Part shown: in pieces, positions 41,779-53,276 of the stretch
How positions within the stretch are numbered: position 1 is the first letter of the stretch
How the letters are laid out: the number at the start of each line of letters is the position of its first letter
NCBI GenBank assembly: GCA_963210315.1
Contig: OY723264.1
Span: forward strand, 124,001-188,000
Length of the DNA stretch: 64,000 bases
Reading direction: 5' to 3'
Source: Rhynchopus euleeides
Taxonomy: Eukaryota > Euglenozoa > Diplonemea > Diplonemida > Diplonemidae
Program-made: the position numbers and the translations under genes
Notes under the pieces: model-generated
The model's input: only the letters and a program-made list of their open reading frames with translations
The model's database searches: none
What the model was told of the DNA's origin: nothing

Positions 41779-42660
41779 CTAGACGCCGGCCTCGAAGTAG
41801 CGCAAACGCCATGTGCTTCTGGGGCTCTGTGCCCGCGGGTGTCGGTCAGATCCGCGCTGTAGATAAGGGCTTGGACTCGGTCGTTGAACCTTCGTATGTC
41901 GAGAACCCTGCTGACGCTGTGGTCTGCGTCGTCTGTCGCCTGATGAGCGTGCCCACTTGGTGCGGACCGGAAAAACGGTGGTGAGGTCGAGCTCGAAGCC
42001 TAGCGCTGGAAACCGTTGCGTCGACCCGGTGACTGGTGGCGCCCCATGAAGCTGGTGAAGGTGGCCAGTGCTTGCCGGGACATGATGAAGTTGATAATCC
42101 GATGTGCTGCCCTTTCGGCGCGATAGGGCCGTCCCATACACCTGTACCGAAGTCAGGCGCGACGACCCAGTCGTTGTCGAGGATGTGACGTATGGGTACA
42201 TGCACCTTGGGAGTCGCATCTCAGGACTACCATGATATATTTTTGCCTTCGGGCGTCGTTCGATAAAACCCCCATCCGCCGCCGTTCGTTCCTCTTGTTA
42301 ACCCGTGGAGGCTCGCAGTTCTTCAGGGTCGGCTTTCACCAACACGGTCAACACCTTAACCTCCTCCCGTCGGTACGGGGAGGGGTGTCGGTGAGATGAC
42401 GCCCGGCGCCTCGAGAAAAAACTCCGGCGGTTGGGGAGGCCCTCTTTTCGGGGAAGATGGGGAGCTTACGTATCTGTGTTCGCGATGGGGTCGGTCACTC
42501 TCCGATTTTTGAGCTGCGCATCGGGCTGGACGTAACAGGTCGTGTCTTCTTTCACCTCTGCGGGTTTCGGCCTCCGCGGTGGGTGCGCTGCGGATTGTCC
42601 CGGAAATTTTCGACTCAGCACCCATAACGGAAACAAAATGTCCAGTCCCTTGTCGCCCAT
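41779..42660 (-). pseudogene. Reverse transcriptase remnant of the second recombinase element
   Basis: Minus-strand fragments in shifting frames match the order of the intact element's RT. TTCYVQPDAQLKNRRVTDP (about 42490-42545) stands where the intact copy has FIVDARRLNALM. HVPIRHILDNDWVVAPD (about 42155-42205) stands where it has EHGIVWIDNFIAVGD. RFPALGFELDLTTVF (about 41975-42020) stands where it has FTVFGIHFDLTRH. Stops and frame changes between the pieces rule out function. The similarity is judged by eye. Confidence 0.5.
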
Positions 42661-43599
42661 GGCGCGGGGCCGCTGTGGGTTGTGTCAGTGTCCAATACGA
42701 CGCGTGTTGTTCAGAAAACGCCCTCGACTGTCGTACTTCGGTTGGAAAACAGTCAATCTGTTGCGGTGCCGAAAAAACCGGCTTCGGTACATGATAGGGG
42801 AGTTTTGCAGCTTTGCTGTATGTTCACGTTCGTGTTGCTGACCCCTCGCCTTCGGATTCTCGTCATCAAGGTGATGAGCGCCTGAACGCTTCCTTGCTGC
42901 GTGCCGCGAGAGTAGTTCGGTAGTACATTGCGCCTCGCCAGGAGGGAGTGGGGTGAAAAACTCTCCATTGAACTCTCCATTTGTTCATCCTCAGTACCTG
43001 CGTGAACGTTTCCCACGTAAGAAGGGGTGACATCTGTTCTGTGGTTAGATATCGCCCAGGCGGGCGCGGCGGAGATCAACCGGACCGTGACCTGCCACAG
43101 TTGACACACGTTCGTATTGCTCGGTGCAGCGGCTTCTGTCGGACTCCAGCCAAATGGTGGCTTTCGCGTTGAGGCGCAGAACCACAAGAAGACCCTCGCA
43201 ACCCTCACCCTGGGGGGCTGGACCGCCAGTGCCAGAAGGAAGAGGGAACGTGTCCCAACAAACTGTCTTGTCGACCTCGCCCGTTGTTTGTCAGGAGAGC
43301 TTGCCTCGACACGGCCTCCTTGAGGCCCCTGGTGAAATTCCCGTGGCTGAAGAAACCCGGTGTGCGGAACCGGCGATGTCCACATTGTATCGGCGGTGGA
43401 GAAAACCCGACGAGGTTTGCGGCGTGATGCAGTTGTGTGGAAATCCTGACCCGTTAGGGTTCCTTGGGTGTGCAACGCAGCGGAAAAGGCATTTTTGACG
43501 CATTGCCTCCCCATTTAGATCTCTGTGGATGCGCGTTGAGTGGCAGCAGGTCGAATGCAAAAAACGCCTGGTCTCGAGACCGGCACCTTGGAGATCATC

Positions 43600-46110
43600 C
43601 GCGGCGCTCCGATGCAGAGGTGAACTTCGGTGGGCTTGGCTCTTGGAGCCCTCGGTTCGGCTGCGCAGGAAGCGGCTACTTCTGCGGAAGGTTCCTCCCG
43701 GAGCTCACGGCTCAGCTGTAGAGTGGTACGGAGAGAACGCCCAGTTGTGTATGAGGTCTTCTGCTCATGGGGTTTGCCCTCGGGGCACAGGTCAGCTGCG
43801 GAATCGCAGAAGATGGCCGGTAGAACGGGGGTTCCTCTCATGCGATGAGCTCCAGATGAACTAATGACTAGTTGTGTGGGATGGTTACTCACAGCTCAGC
43901 TGTTGAGTCGCAAGGAACAGTCAGATGCGCGGATGTTCCTGGAACTCGGGCTCGGCTGTGGCGTCGAAGAAGAGCGGCTCGTGGAGGTCTTCACCTCCTG
44001 GAGCTCAGGAAACCCAAGTCTCTCCCGCTCGACTGTGGGGTCGCAGGGCGGACAGCTAGTGCCGGACAGGACTTCTTCTCCGACGAACAGCTTCTGGTGT
44101 TCATGGATCACGAGTGGTGAATGTTTGCGCGCGGGTGCTCCTGGTGAGCTCAGGGCCCGCTGTGGCGTCGCAGGCGCAGCAGCGAGTGGTGTAGAGGTCT
44201 TCATCTAATCACGATCAGCTCCGGGAGCACAGGGCTCACTGTGGAGTCGGGGAACGACCAGCTCATGATCTTCTCGTGCGGTCAGCTTCGGCCGCTGTGG
44301 AATTGCCGGCAATACAGCTGATGGTCTTCTCGTGTTCCGGGAGCTCAGGGCTCACTGTGGGACTTCAGGATTTTCGGGCCAGATGCAGGTCGTCAGCACC
44401 ACCTGCTTCACCCCCTTCAGCGCCATCTCCTCGGGGGGCCGACACTGCAGGGAGGCAGGTCCACAGGTCGACGCGAAGGGCCACCGCACCCGAGTGGCCC
44501 ACACCCTCCGGCCGCACCGCGACGTCCACGGTGCGCCCGAAGAAGTCGACACGCTTGTGAGAGCGACTTCCTCCGAGGCGACCGGTCCGCTGTTCACCCC
44601 AACCCGCACGGGTGTCAGGGGACGGTGAAGAGTGACTCGTGCATCCGCAGTGCAAAGTTAACCCCTGCTGCGGTGCAACGGCAGGTCACCGAAGGAGTCG
44701 CCGGTAGTGTTCACCTCATACCCGCCCCCTCCCGAGGGACTCGTGGGTTGTTCCCATTGTGGACACGGCTGGCGCGTTTCGTGGCATCAGGTGCCGCCTC
44801 TCCTGTATCGATGCCGATGCACGGATGTCTGTGAAACCACTCGGCTCAGTCTGTGAATCGCCTGTCCCGGGGACAACCCGCGCCCGCTGCACCCGGTTGA
44901 ACCCCCTCGCGCTCTGCAGCACCTCAAACGCTGAATCCGGCATATGCGGCTGATACGACCGCCGGTTATCCACGCTATCACAGAGGGCGCTCGTCACCCC
45001 TGGGAGGCGAAGCCCAGCCCCCGAGGATCTCCTCCGCACTGTCCAGGTCTTGCTCCGCGAGGAACTCGCGATGCGGCGCACAGTGACGGTCGTCAGCTGC
45101 ATCGCATCCTTCTCTGCGAGCATCTCTCTGGAGGAGCCGTGCTGGACCCAGAACCCTGCGAGACAGGTTGTCACCTCTCTGCGGGTCCGAATCGGAGGGG
45201 GCCCTGGGGGGTCGAGTCGCGAACGAACAGCTGATGATCTTCTCATGCTCCGGGAGTTCGAGGGCCCACTGTGGAGTCGCGAAGCGAACAGCCCATGGTC
45301 CTCTCATGCGGTCAGCTCCGGGGGCTCAGGGCTCACGTGAAGTCGCAGGTGAAACAGCTCGTGACATACTCATGCTCCGGGGGCTCGGGGGTCCACTGAG
45401 GAGTCGCGAAGCGAACAGCCCATGGTCCTCTCATGCGGTCAGATCCGGGAGGTCAGGGCTCACTGTGGCGAACAGGCGAACAGCTCGTGACATTCTCATG
45501 CTCCGGGAGCTCAGGGCTCACTGTGGAGTCGCAAAGCGAACAGCTCATGGTCGTCTCATGCGGTCAGCTCCGGGAGCTCAGGGCTCACTGTGGAGTCGCA
45601 GGCGAACAGCTCGTGATACTCTCATGCTCCGGGAGCTCAAGGCCCACTGTGGAGTCGCGAAGCGAACAGCTCATGGTCCTCTCCTGCGGTCAGATCCGGG
45701 AGCTCAGGGCTCACTGTGGAGTCGCGTAACGAGCAGCAAATGGTGCACGTCTTAATCTAATGCACATCAGCTCCTGGAGCTCAGGGCCCGCTGTGGAGTC
45801 GCAGGAAGAAACGGCTCGCGGTGCAGAGGTCTTCTTTTCCTGTGATGGGCTCCTAGGCTCAGGGCATACTAAAGAGGCACAAGGAACGGCTAGTGGTGTG
45901 TGCGGTTTTCCTGGAGCTCAGGGCTCGACTGTGAAGTCACGGAGAAAAAGCGCGGCTGGCGATGCAAAGGTCACCTGTGGAGTCACGAAAAAACAGCTGG
46001 TTGTGCTCTTGGAGCGCAAGACAGCTGCGGGGGCGCTTGTGTGGAAGTGCCTTTGTGAGGTTGCACCTGGAGCTCACGGCTCAGCTGTGGCAGCAATCAA
46101 GGAACAGGTG
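43600..46110. repeat. Degenerate tandem array of about 65-bp units
   Basis: Phrases ctccgggagctcagggctc, actgtggagtcgc, gcgaacagctc and atggtcctctcatgcggtcag recur in the same order many times. They are most regular at 45220-45740 and loose at 43600-44370 and 45770-46110. A non-repetitive stretch (about 44395-45170) interrupts the array and has no recognisable gene. The array occupies the gag-side half of the decayed retroelement. Confidence 0.8.
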
Positions 46111-46439
46111 GCCAGGTCTATTTTGGTCAGAAAAATGTTTTGTTGACCGCTTCCACCACTCCTCTGCACAAATCTCACGACCGGCTATTGTGTGTTTGTG
46201 TTGTCTGAAGTACAGAAGGTGTGGTGGAGCACGAAGAAAGGGAAACATGACAGAGGTGATGACGCCAGTCCTTTCTAGTATCGTATTTCCTCCTATACAC
46301 AATGCTGCGCTGTGTTTTGGATGGTATCAAAAAAAATCAAGACAAACAAAGAACGTCATGGAGACGAACCTGAAATTCCTTCATCAGAATCTGGGGTCCA
46401 TCAGTTAGCGGGACAAGGCGCGGATCCGAAACGACAGGA

Positions 46440-47805
46440 TCAGTACGCGTTCCCTTTAATGTACAGCGACTCCTCGGTGCCCTTGGTGTCAGCGTTGGCA
46501 GAGTAACGGCCCTGTGAGTGGTGAGGTGTGGCAGGTACACAGCACAGCAGGAACACTCCATACCAGGGCGGCAAGCGAGTTCATCTTGGCACGGTGCAGG
46601 AAGGCACGGCGGGCCACCTCCTTGTTCGAGTCCTTGCCCTGCCACGCCTTCAGAGCAGAGCTCTGCAGGGCACGTGCGTACGAGAAGCGCAGGGCCCACG
46701 GCTTCGGCAGGTCCGTGTTCGCGTTCATCGCGTTCAGGTAGGCAGATGCGTTGCCCTCCGACAGCCCGCCGGACAGGAAGAACACGCCGGGCACAGCGGC
46801 GGGCAGCGTGCGTGCAAGGGTGGTCACCGTGGCGCGTGCAACCTCAACAGGCGTCCCCACAGTCTTGTTGTCCGCACCGTACACAACCATGTTCGGCTTC
46901 AGCAGCATCCCCTCAAACACCACACCGTGCTGGTGCAGTGCGTGCGTCACCTCGGACCACACACGCTCAGACACCTTCTGGCACGTCGCCAGGTCGTGCT
47001 CACCGTCGATCATCACCTCAGGCTCCACAATGGGCACCAGCCCGTTCATCTGCGACAGCTGTGCGTACTTGGCAAGCGTCTGCGCGTTGTGATGGATCAG
47101 GTAGTCAGACACCGTCCCGTTCTGGATCTTGTACGTATTGCGCCACTTGCAGAAGCGTGCGCCCTGTGCGTAGTACCCAGCCGCACGCTTCCCGTAGTTG
47201 TCCAGGCCCTGCGTCACCTGCTCGTTGGGTGCACCAGCGTCCGCGGGCACCATGCCCTTGTCCGTCTTGATCCCGGGCACCACACCCAGCGCCTTGAGAA
47301 CCTGTGTGCGTGTGTGGAGTGTACAGTGGAGCTCAGATCAAGAGTAGGCGTTCGGAATGTTGCTGCTCAGTCGTTCAATGTATTCCGCACAAGAAGCACG
47401 TGCACGTGTGCACGACTACTACTGCACTGCATACCTCAGGGAACAGGCGCCCGTCGTCGTGGCGCTGCGTCAGGGTCTCCTCGTGGAAGATCACACCGCT
47501 GATGTACTCCTCCAGACCCTTGGCACCGATCATCAGGGCGCGGTACCTGCGGCGGTTCTCCTCGTTGTTCTCCAGCCCGATGGGCTTGAAGCGCTTGTCG
47601 CAGCTGCCCTGTGTGTGCAGAGGTGTCGGTGCATCCCTGCCTGTCACGGGCCCACACATACCTGCGACTCATCGGCAGCCAGGATCCCCTTGCCGGGGGC
47701 GGTCAGCTGACGGGCAGTGGCAATCAGCTCATCGCGGAACGGCGTCTGGATCGTCTTCCCGTGTGTCGACAGGTGCCCCTCCAGAACCTGGATACGCCCA
47801 GCCAT
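46440..47805 (-). CDS. FBA: Fructose-bisphosphate aldolase class I, gene 3 (375 residues)
   Basis: Exons 47805-47662, 47608-47435, 47301-46564 and 46511-46440, mirroring gene 2 intron for intron. Catalytic residues are intact. The coding sequence is almost identical to gene 2, with one visible change at the start of exon 3 (VLKALG for VCKALG). The third intron has the same length (133 bp) but its middle has diverged strongly. Identity with the gene 2 region starts two bases before the stop codon and ends about 40 bp upstream of the ATG, so the duplication covers little more than the transcription unit. Confidence 0.95.
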
Positions 47806-48073
47806 TGTGTGTGTGCGGCGAGTGTCTGGTCCTGCAGGTTGACATGCATATGGCACATTGCCTCGGAGCCGCCCCCCCCCCCCCTCCTCCCAGGCACGCA
47901 GATCAACCGACAAGCCTGCCTTATTCTCATCACCAGCCTGTCTACAGTCCCCGGCGAACAGTCGCTCGTGTTAGCTCCATGCAGGGAACGGGATGGAAAT
48001 CAACAGAAAAACGCAGCTCGCAAAGGGCAAAAGGCTGGGGTTGTTAGGCAGGACATTTGGAACACCCTGTTAC
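47806..48073. other. Intergenic region upstream of aldolase 3
   Basis: About 40 bp shared with aldolase 2, then unique sequence with a C-run at 47870-47890. No gene seen. Confidence 0.5.
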
Positions 48074-50781
48074 TCACGCCGGATGGGCCATCAGCGGCTC
48101 TTGCTGTGTTGGGTTGTGTGGTGGGTTCAGCACATGCAGCCCCACCCGCAAGCATACCGACTGGTCGGAATCGCTATCTATATCCTCGACTCGCGCAGCC
48201 GCCGTCCCCGTTAGGTTCTGCAGGCCCTGCATGGCCGCGAGGATGCCCTGTCTCTGCTGTGCCGCCTGCTCCTTCGACGGGGGCGGCGCCCCACGCAGCA
48301 TCGCCAGCAGGTGCGGCACACCCTTGACGAAGGGCACCATCGGGTTGCCGGACCTGTGCATGGACAGTCGGATGCGAGCAAAGGGCAAAGGGCAAAGAGC
48401 AGCGGGTGCAGACCCAACACACCCGAAGACCCCCCATGACCCCCACCACTGCCCGCCCGCATACCCATCTTCGCAGTCACTCTCCGAAGAGGACTCCGTC
48501 GACTCACCGTCGTCGCCAGACGTCAGCCCCAGCGACCTCACAATACCGAGAAGCTTCCCGTTGCCGTGCTCCTCCGGCTGCTCCTCTGTCTGTGGGGGCT
48601 CGTACTCCATTGCCCTCACGTCGTCGGAGATCTCCACCCACTCCGACACGAAGGTGTTGGCGTCCACCGGCTTGTCCACCTCGGGGTGGCGCTCGAGAAT
48701 GCGGCGCAGCTCGCGGATGTGGAAGTCCATCAGCGAAGATGCGGGCGGCTGCCCGCTGACGAGCTTGTTGTAGAGGAACCGCCTGTTGGGCACCCGCCCT
48801 CCGAGCTCCGCCTGCACCACAGCGTAGTGTGCGCGGCACTCATCCATCATCTGCGCCTCGTTTTCGTCAATAAGCATCGACGCCCCATCCAACGCTGCAC
48901 GTTTGCTGCGCGCAGGCTCCTTAGACTCCCTGCGTGACTGTGGCTCCCTTGCAGACAATGATGCCTGGCTGGGGGGCACGCTGGTAAGCGGCACCATGCT
49001 CGGTGACTTTGCATGCTTCGCTGTGAAGTCCCGGATGTCGTCGTGCATCTGGCCCACCTGTGGTGGCATGGTGGCATGGAACAAATAATGAAGGCAGCGA
49101 AGCCAGCCCGGCATCGGCGCTGGCCCCCCGTCACGACAAATGTGCCCGACGTGGCGAAATCAGCACCGGCGGAAGGACTCCACCCGACCGGGTCGCCCCT
49201 TTCACAGCACCTCAGGCACTGCACTCCAAGGCATACCATGCCCACAGCCTCGTCAGCGAGGGTTACCTGGTGGTGCTTTGCACGCTGCCCGCCTGACGCT
49301 GCCAGGCGCTGGTAGTCGTGCTCTCCGAGCTTCACTTTCATCCGCCGCGTGAAGGCGGTGTGCGGCTCCTCCACCTTCCAAGCATCGCCGCCAATGCGAT
49401 GTATAAGCACATCCTTCTTGAGTTGCTGCGGAAGGGGGTGGGGTGTTCGAGACGTGTGCCGTGGCAGCCACCTGTCTCAACGGCGGAATCCCCCCAAACG
49501 ACACCAACAGAGCAGCAGGAGGAGACATGCGGCATACCTTGAGGTCCTTCTTTCTCCGGGCGAAGCGGTGCTTGATTTTCTTCTGCTCGTCGATAGAGGA
49601 TTGCTCCCTGCATTGGGGGTGGTGGTGGGACACGGCGCAGCGACAAGGCGCGCACGTTACCCTTCCTTCCCTTCTTTGTTTCGTGCAGGTCGCACCGAGA
49701 ACACTCTGATGCTCTTGATGCTGCCCCCCCACTGTCTCGAGAGGCCTCCTAACGGAACCTGCTCCGCGGAACTCTTGATCTGGTTTTTCTCAGCACCCCC
49801 TCTGAGTGGACATTCCACCGAGCGAACCTTTGGCGCCCCTCCCTGCCCCTGCCCCTGCCCCCACTGCCACACACAAAGGACCCGCCAGGGGCACGCAGAT
49901 GCATACCTCCCGTTGATGATGGCGGAGAGGCCCCACTTGGTCAGCCCCACGCACAGCACAAACCCGCCGATGCAGAGCAGCACCACGCGCACTGCCAGGC
50001 CCCACCCCTCTGTGTATTTCTCCTTCTTGTGGCACAGATTCTGCGCCGACCCCCCCTGGGGCGTGTATGTGCAAATGCACTGCTCGCAGGCATCGCACAC
50101 TGCCCCGCAGTTGCACGACGTGCAGGGCGCGTTGCCTGGAGCGGGGGACCAGGGCGCGGCACACGTATACCTCGAGCACTGGAAGGAAGACCCCCAGACG
50201 TGCACCTCCTCACGCGCATCGAGGCAGGTGCCCAGCCCGTGCTTCCCGTTGAGGGTGTCGCAGTCCAGCTCGTGGTCCACAGCGACGAGGGTGACCTCCC
50301 ACATGAGGGCCACCATGACCAGGAGCATCATCAGGCCCAGGAAGAGCTTCCGCACGTCATACGAGATGCACCGCGCGAGGGTGCTCTTCTCCCTCCCGAC
50401 GGTGTAGCCCTGCGCGGCCATTTCGAGCGCAGCCGCTTCCTCGGCCTCGTGCGACTCCAGCTTGGTGTTGACGATCATCAGGATGTCATCCAATATCGCG
50501 TTGTGCAGCTGCTGCGCCTGGCGCGGCTCCGCCGGCCCGCCTCTCATCTTGTCTGCGTTGTATATGGGCTCCCCCGGGCTGAGCCCGAGGCCCAGCCCGC
50601 GGTGCGCCTCCAGCGTGTTGAGGACACGCTCCAGCTCCGGGTCAGGGCGTGCCCCCTTGATGAAGCGCAGCCCTGCCACAGCCACGTCGGCAACCATCCC
50701 CGCACCGGCCTCCGCAATCCCGGGGCGCGGCGCATCGTCCTCCTCCACGGGGCGCCCTGCGGGCTGCTCCTCCTGACCCAT
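48074..50781 (-). CDS. Two-pass membrane protein with a Cys-rich loop (650 residues, 6 exons)
   Basis: Exons 50781-49907, 49607-49538, 49425-49237, 49057-48465, 48353-48158 and 48103-48074. All junctions are GT-AG and in frame, and the sum is 1,953 nt, divisible by three. Transmembrane helices lie at about 146-168 (LFLGLMMLLVMVALMW) and 260-283 (GLAVRVVLLCIGGFVLCVGL). The roughly 90-residue loop between them has twelve cysteines, several in CTSCNCGAVCDACEQC spacing, suggesting a disulphide-bonded luminal or extracellular module. The C-terminal 365 residues are cytosolic in character: a basic helix (KKIKHRFARRKKDLKQ), a Lys/Arg-rich segment, an acidic Ser-rich stretch (ESTESSSESDCEDG) and a helical end. 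An alternative in-frame splice to 49801 would end at 49657 and give a 339-residue form. No family recognised. Confidence 0.75.
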
Positions 50782-51234
50782 GATGCCCGCAGGCAGCCTG
50801 AGCCTGGCGTGGTGTGGCGGTGGTGGTGGCGGTGTGGGGCATGCAGCTGGCCAAGGCTTCCTGCACTCTCCCGGGAGTGGGGGTGGGGGTGAGGGGGTGG
50901 GACCACATCCGCCACACCGCCACGGCCACCACCGCCACTCTCCATCCCCCCCCTCTCTGCCCCACCGGCCAGTGCCGTGCCGATCCAAGATACAGAGTGG
51001 CCAGCTGCGGCTAGCTGAGCTGACGTGACGTTTGAACTGGTCTACTCGCTGACGGCGACGACACGAGGGAGTGGAACTTGCGCCGGATGCGTTTGCTTCG
51101 GGGAAGCAGCACGCCAGGCCAGTGGAACGCTATCAATATCGCTTGAGAGAGAGAGGGGGGGGGGAAGGGAGTTGGGGGGGGCGGGGTGTGTGGGTGTGGG
51201 GGGGGGGGGGGGGGAGTGGGGCCAAAAAGCCCGA
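50782..51234. other. Short intergenic region with G-runs
   Basis: Holds (ga)n and long G runs (51155-51215) directly before the AT-rich palindrome. No gene seen. Confidence 0.5.
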
Positions 51235-51925
51235 CACGGTGGGATCTTGTAAATTTTACATGTATAACTACAAGTATATACATGTATTATACATGTATAA
51301 TACTTGCATGTCAACTATTATACATGTATAATACATGTATATGCCTGAAATATACATGTAAAATACATGTATATCAAGTAAAAATACAAGTATAATACTT
51401 GCATGTCAACTATTATACATGTATTTTTACTTGATATACATGTATTTTACATGTATATTTCAGGCATTTACATGTATTTTACATGTATAATACTTGTCAT
51501 GCAAGTATTATACATGTAAAATACTTGCATGACAAGTAAAATACATGTATAATACTTGCATGACAAGTAAAATACTTGCATGCAAGTAAAATACATGTAT
51601 TTTACTTGCATGCAAGTATTTTACTTGTCATGCAAGTATTTTACATGTATAATACTTGCATGACAAGTATTATACATGTAAAATACATGTAAATGCCTGA
51701 AATATACATGTAAAATACATGTATATCAAGTAAAAATACATGTATAATAGTTGACATGCAAGTATTATACTTGTATTTTTACTTGATATACATGTATTTT
51801 ACATGTATATTTCAGGCATATACATGTATTATACATGTATAATAGTTGACATGCAAGTATTATACATGTATAATACATGTATATACTTGTAGTTATACAT
51901 GTAAAATTTACAAGATCCCACCGTG
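51235..51925. repeat. Giant AT-rich palindrome (about 690 bp)
   Basis: The left end cacggtgggatcttgtaaat is matched in reverse complement by the right end atttacaagatcccaccgtg. Between them are nested inverted repeats made of tacatgtataatac, acttgcatgacaagt and tatacttgtagttatac phrases. An inner symmetry centre lies at atacatgtat (51591-51600) and the outer arms centre near 51580, so a few indels separate the arms. Composition is strongly AT-rich while the flanks are GC-rich with G and C runs. It is non-coding and could form a long hairpin or cruciform. Confidence 0.95.
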
Positions 51926-53276
51926 GAATCGGGAGAACCCCCCCCCCCCTTCTCCCCTCCTAACTTCCTAACTCGGCGATGCTGTGTTCACACACAACAC
52001 ACACAACAACATCCGGCACGCACATGGGATACACCCATCCTTCCGTCGCAGCTCTTCCTCCCTCACACCCCACGTATCTACAAGCCGTTCTGCAAGAGGG
52101 TGCGAGAGACGGGAGGAGGGAGACGGGGTGTGGGGGGGTTGTGGGGTGTGTGTGTGTGTGTGGGCCCTCTGGCCCGCAAAGGGGTGCAGAGAGGTGCTGT
52201 ACACAGGCACACCCCCGCCCGCGCCTCCGTGCTCGCACACGCTTGGTGGCACAGTTTGTCGGGGGAGGAGGGAGGGTAGGGGGGGGGGGGGGGGTCATTT
52301 AAGATTCGTTCAGGGGGGTGGGGGTGGTGGGGAGGGGGAGGGGTGCAGGGGATGGGGTCGTGCACACTCTCCGCTCTAGTAAGAAGGAGAAGAAGGAAAA
52401 AAGACTTGGGGGGGGGGGGGTCTTCGCTACGGAGGTGGTCGTCAAGTGCATTTTGGTGCATGTCCAGTTGAATTGGCTGAAAACTGACGAAGATTGACGA
52501 AGGATAACCATCGAAGACCCCCTTGGATTTTTTTCGCGATTTTGCGTTCCTCTGTTGCATGCACGCACAGTGCCTGTGAGTGCATGCGTGCAGGATACTG
52601 AACGCTGCCACGAGCATTTCTTTGTTTTCGTGCGAACAGTCCGCCGTTTCTTCCACAACAAACTGTTTCGGGGGAGACTATTCACTGTGCGGTGCCGAAA
52701 TCAGTGCGGTTTCGAGCGCATCCCCCGACCGGGGGACGGGCGCGGCGTGTGTGCGGGACGTGCCTCGCACTCACCGCGCCTCGCGTATCCTCTGCAACAG
52801 GACATCTTTCGTACCTGTCGCCTGTTGGTGGGGTGTGTGTTTGTGGGTGGATACGGCCCAAGCCCTCCGTTGAGATTGCTGGAAGACTGCCTCCCAAAAC
52901 TACCTGTGCCCCCGCTGGATCGTAAAGTGACAGCAAACGAGACAACAAACCAATTACTGCCAAAAGTTGTTTTGCTGGAACGCAGACCCCACTCTTTGTG
53001 TACACCACTCCCCGGTCTGATGAAGTGGTGTGAGTGGGGACGCACGATCCAGCTAAAGGCACAGAAAGTTTCCTCAGTTGGCTCCGCCGAACTAACAAAA
53101 GAGTAGCAACCGTGATTCCTTCTTCCTTAATGATGCGTTGACGCTTCCACCACCCGAGAGCCTGCTGCTTTGATGTGGGTGTGGAGCACATGTGAACACG
53201 AGATAGCTAGACACACAGAAAAGGAACAGGATCGTCGGAAGCACTCCCACACTTTTACGCATCATAAATCTGCTGC
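51926..53276. other. Intergenic region with homopolymer runs
   Basis: C run at 51940-51950 and G runs at 52280-52295 and 52410-52420. No gene supported. A solo copy of the recombinase-element core (gatgcgttgacgcttccacc) lies at 53132-53151, and a variant (gttgatcgcttccac) at 53371 inside the next gene's 3' part. Confidence 0.5.

Larger units (their letters stand above)
41222..46327 (-). mobile_element. Second tyrosine-recombinase retroelement, decayed interior, intact split direct repeats
   Basis: A 98-bp B repeat (aaatacgcgtactagacg to the core ttgttgaccgcttccacc) occurs at 41222-41319 and 41490-41587. A 198-bp A repeat (gaaaaatgttttgttgacc to ggatggtat) occurs at 41292-41489 and 46130-46327. 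Read on the minus strand this is A1, interior, B1, A2, B2, the textbook split-direct-repeat layout. The core resembles that of the 17-23 kb element (ttgacgcttctacac) and the same phrase caggaccctca follows B1. The interior keeps only RT-like scraps and a large degenerate tandem array. It lies between two aldolase copies. Confidence 0.8.

Noticed and set aside
43530..43900. Coding frames within the 43.6-46.1 kb array
   Set aside because: They come from the tandem repeat units, and both strands are open for the same reason.
49657..49801. Exon 49801-49657 as the normal 3' end of the two-pass membrane gene
   Set aside because: It is in frame, but splicing to 49607 gives a longer model in which five further exons also stay in frame. 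Kept only as an alternative form.
52682..53191. Minus-strand frame of 169 codons
   Set aside because: No domain, strongly overlapping alternatives in other frames, and a recombinase core motif at its edge.
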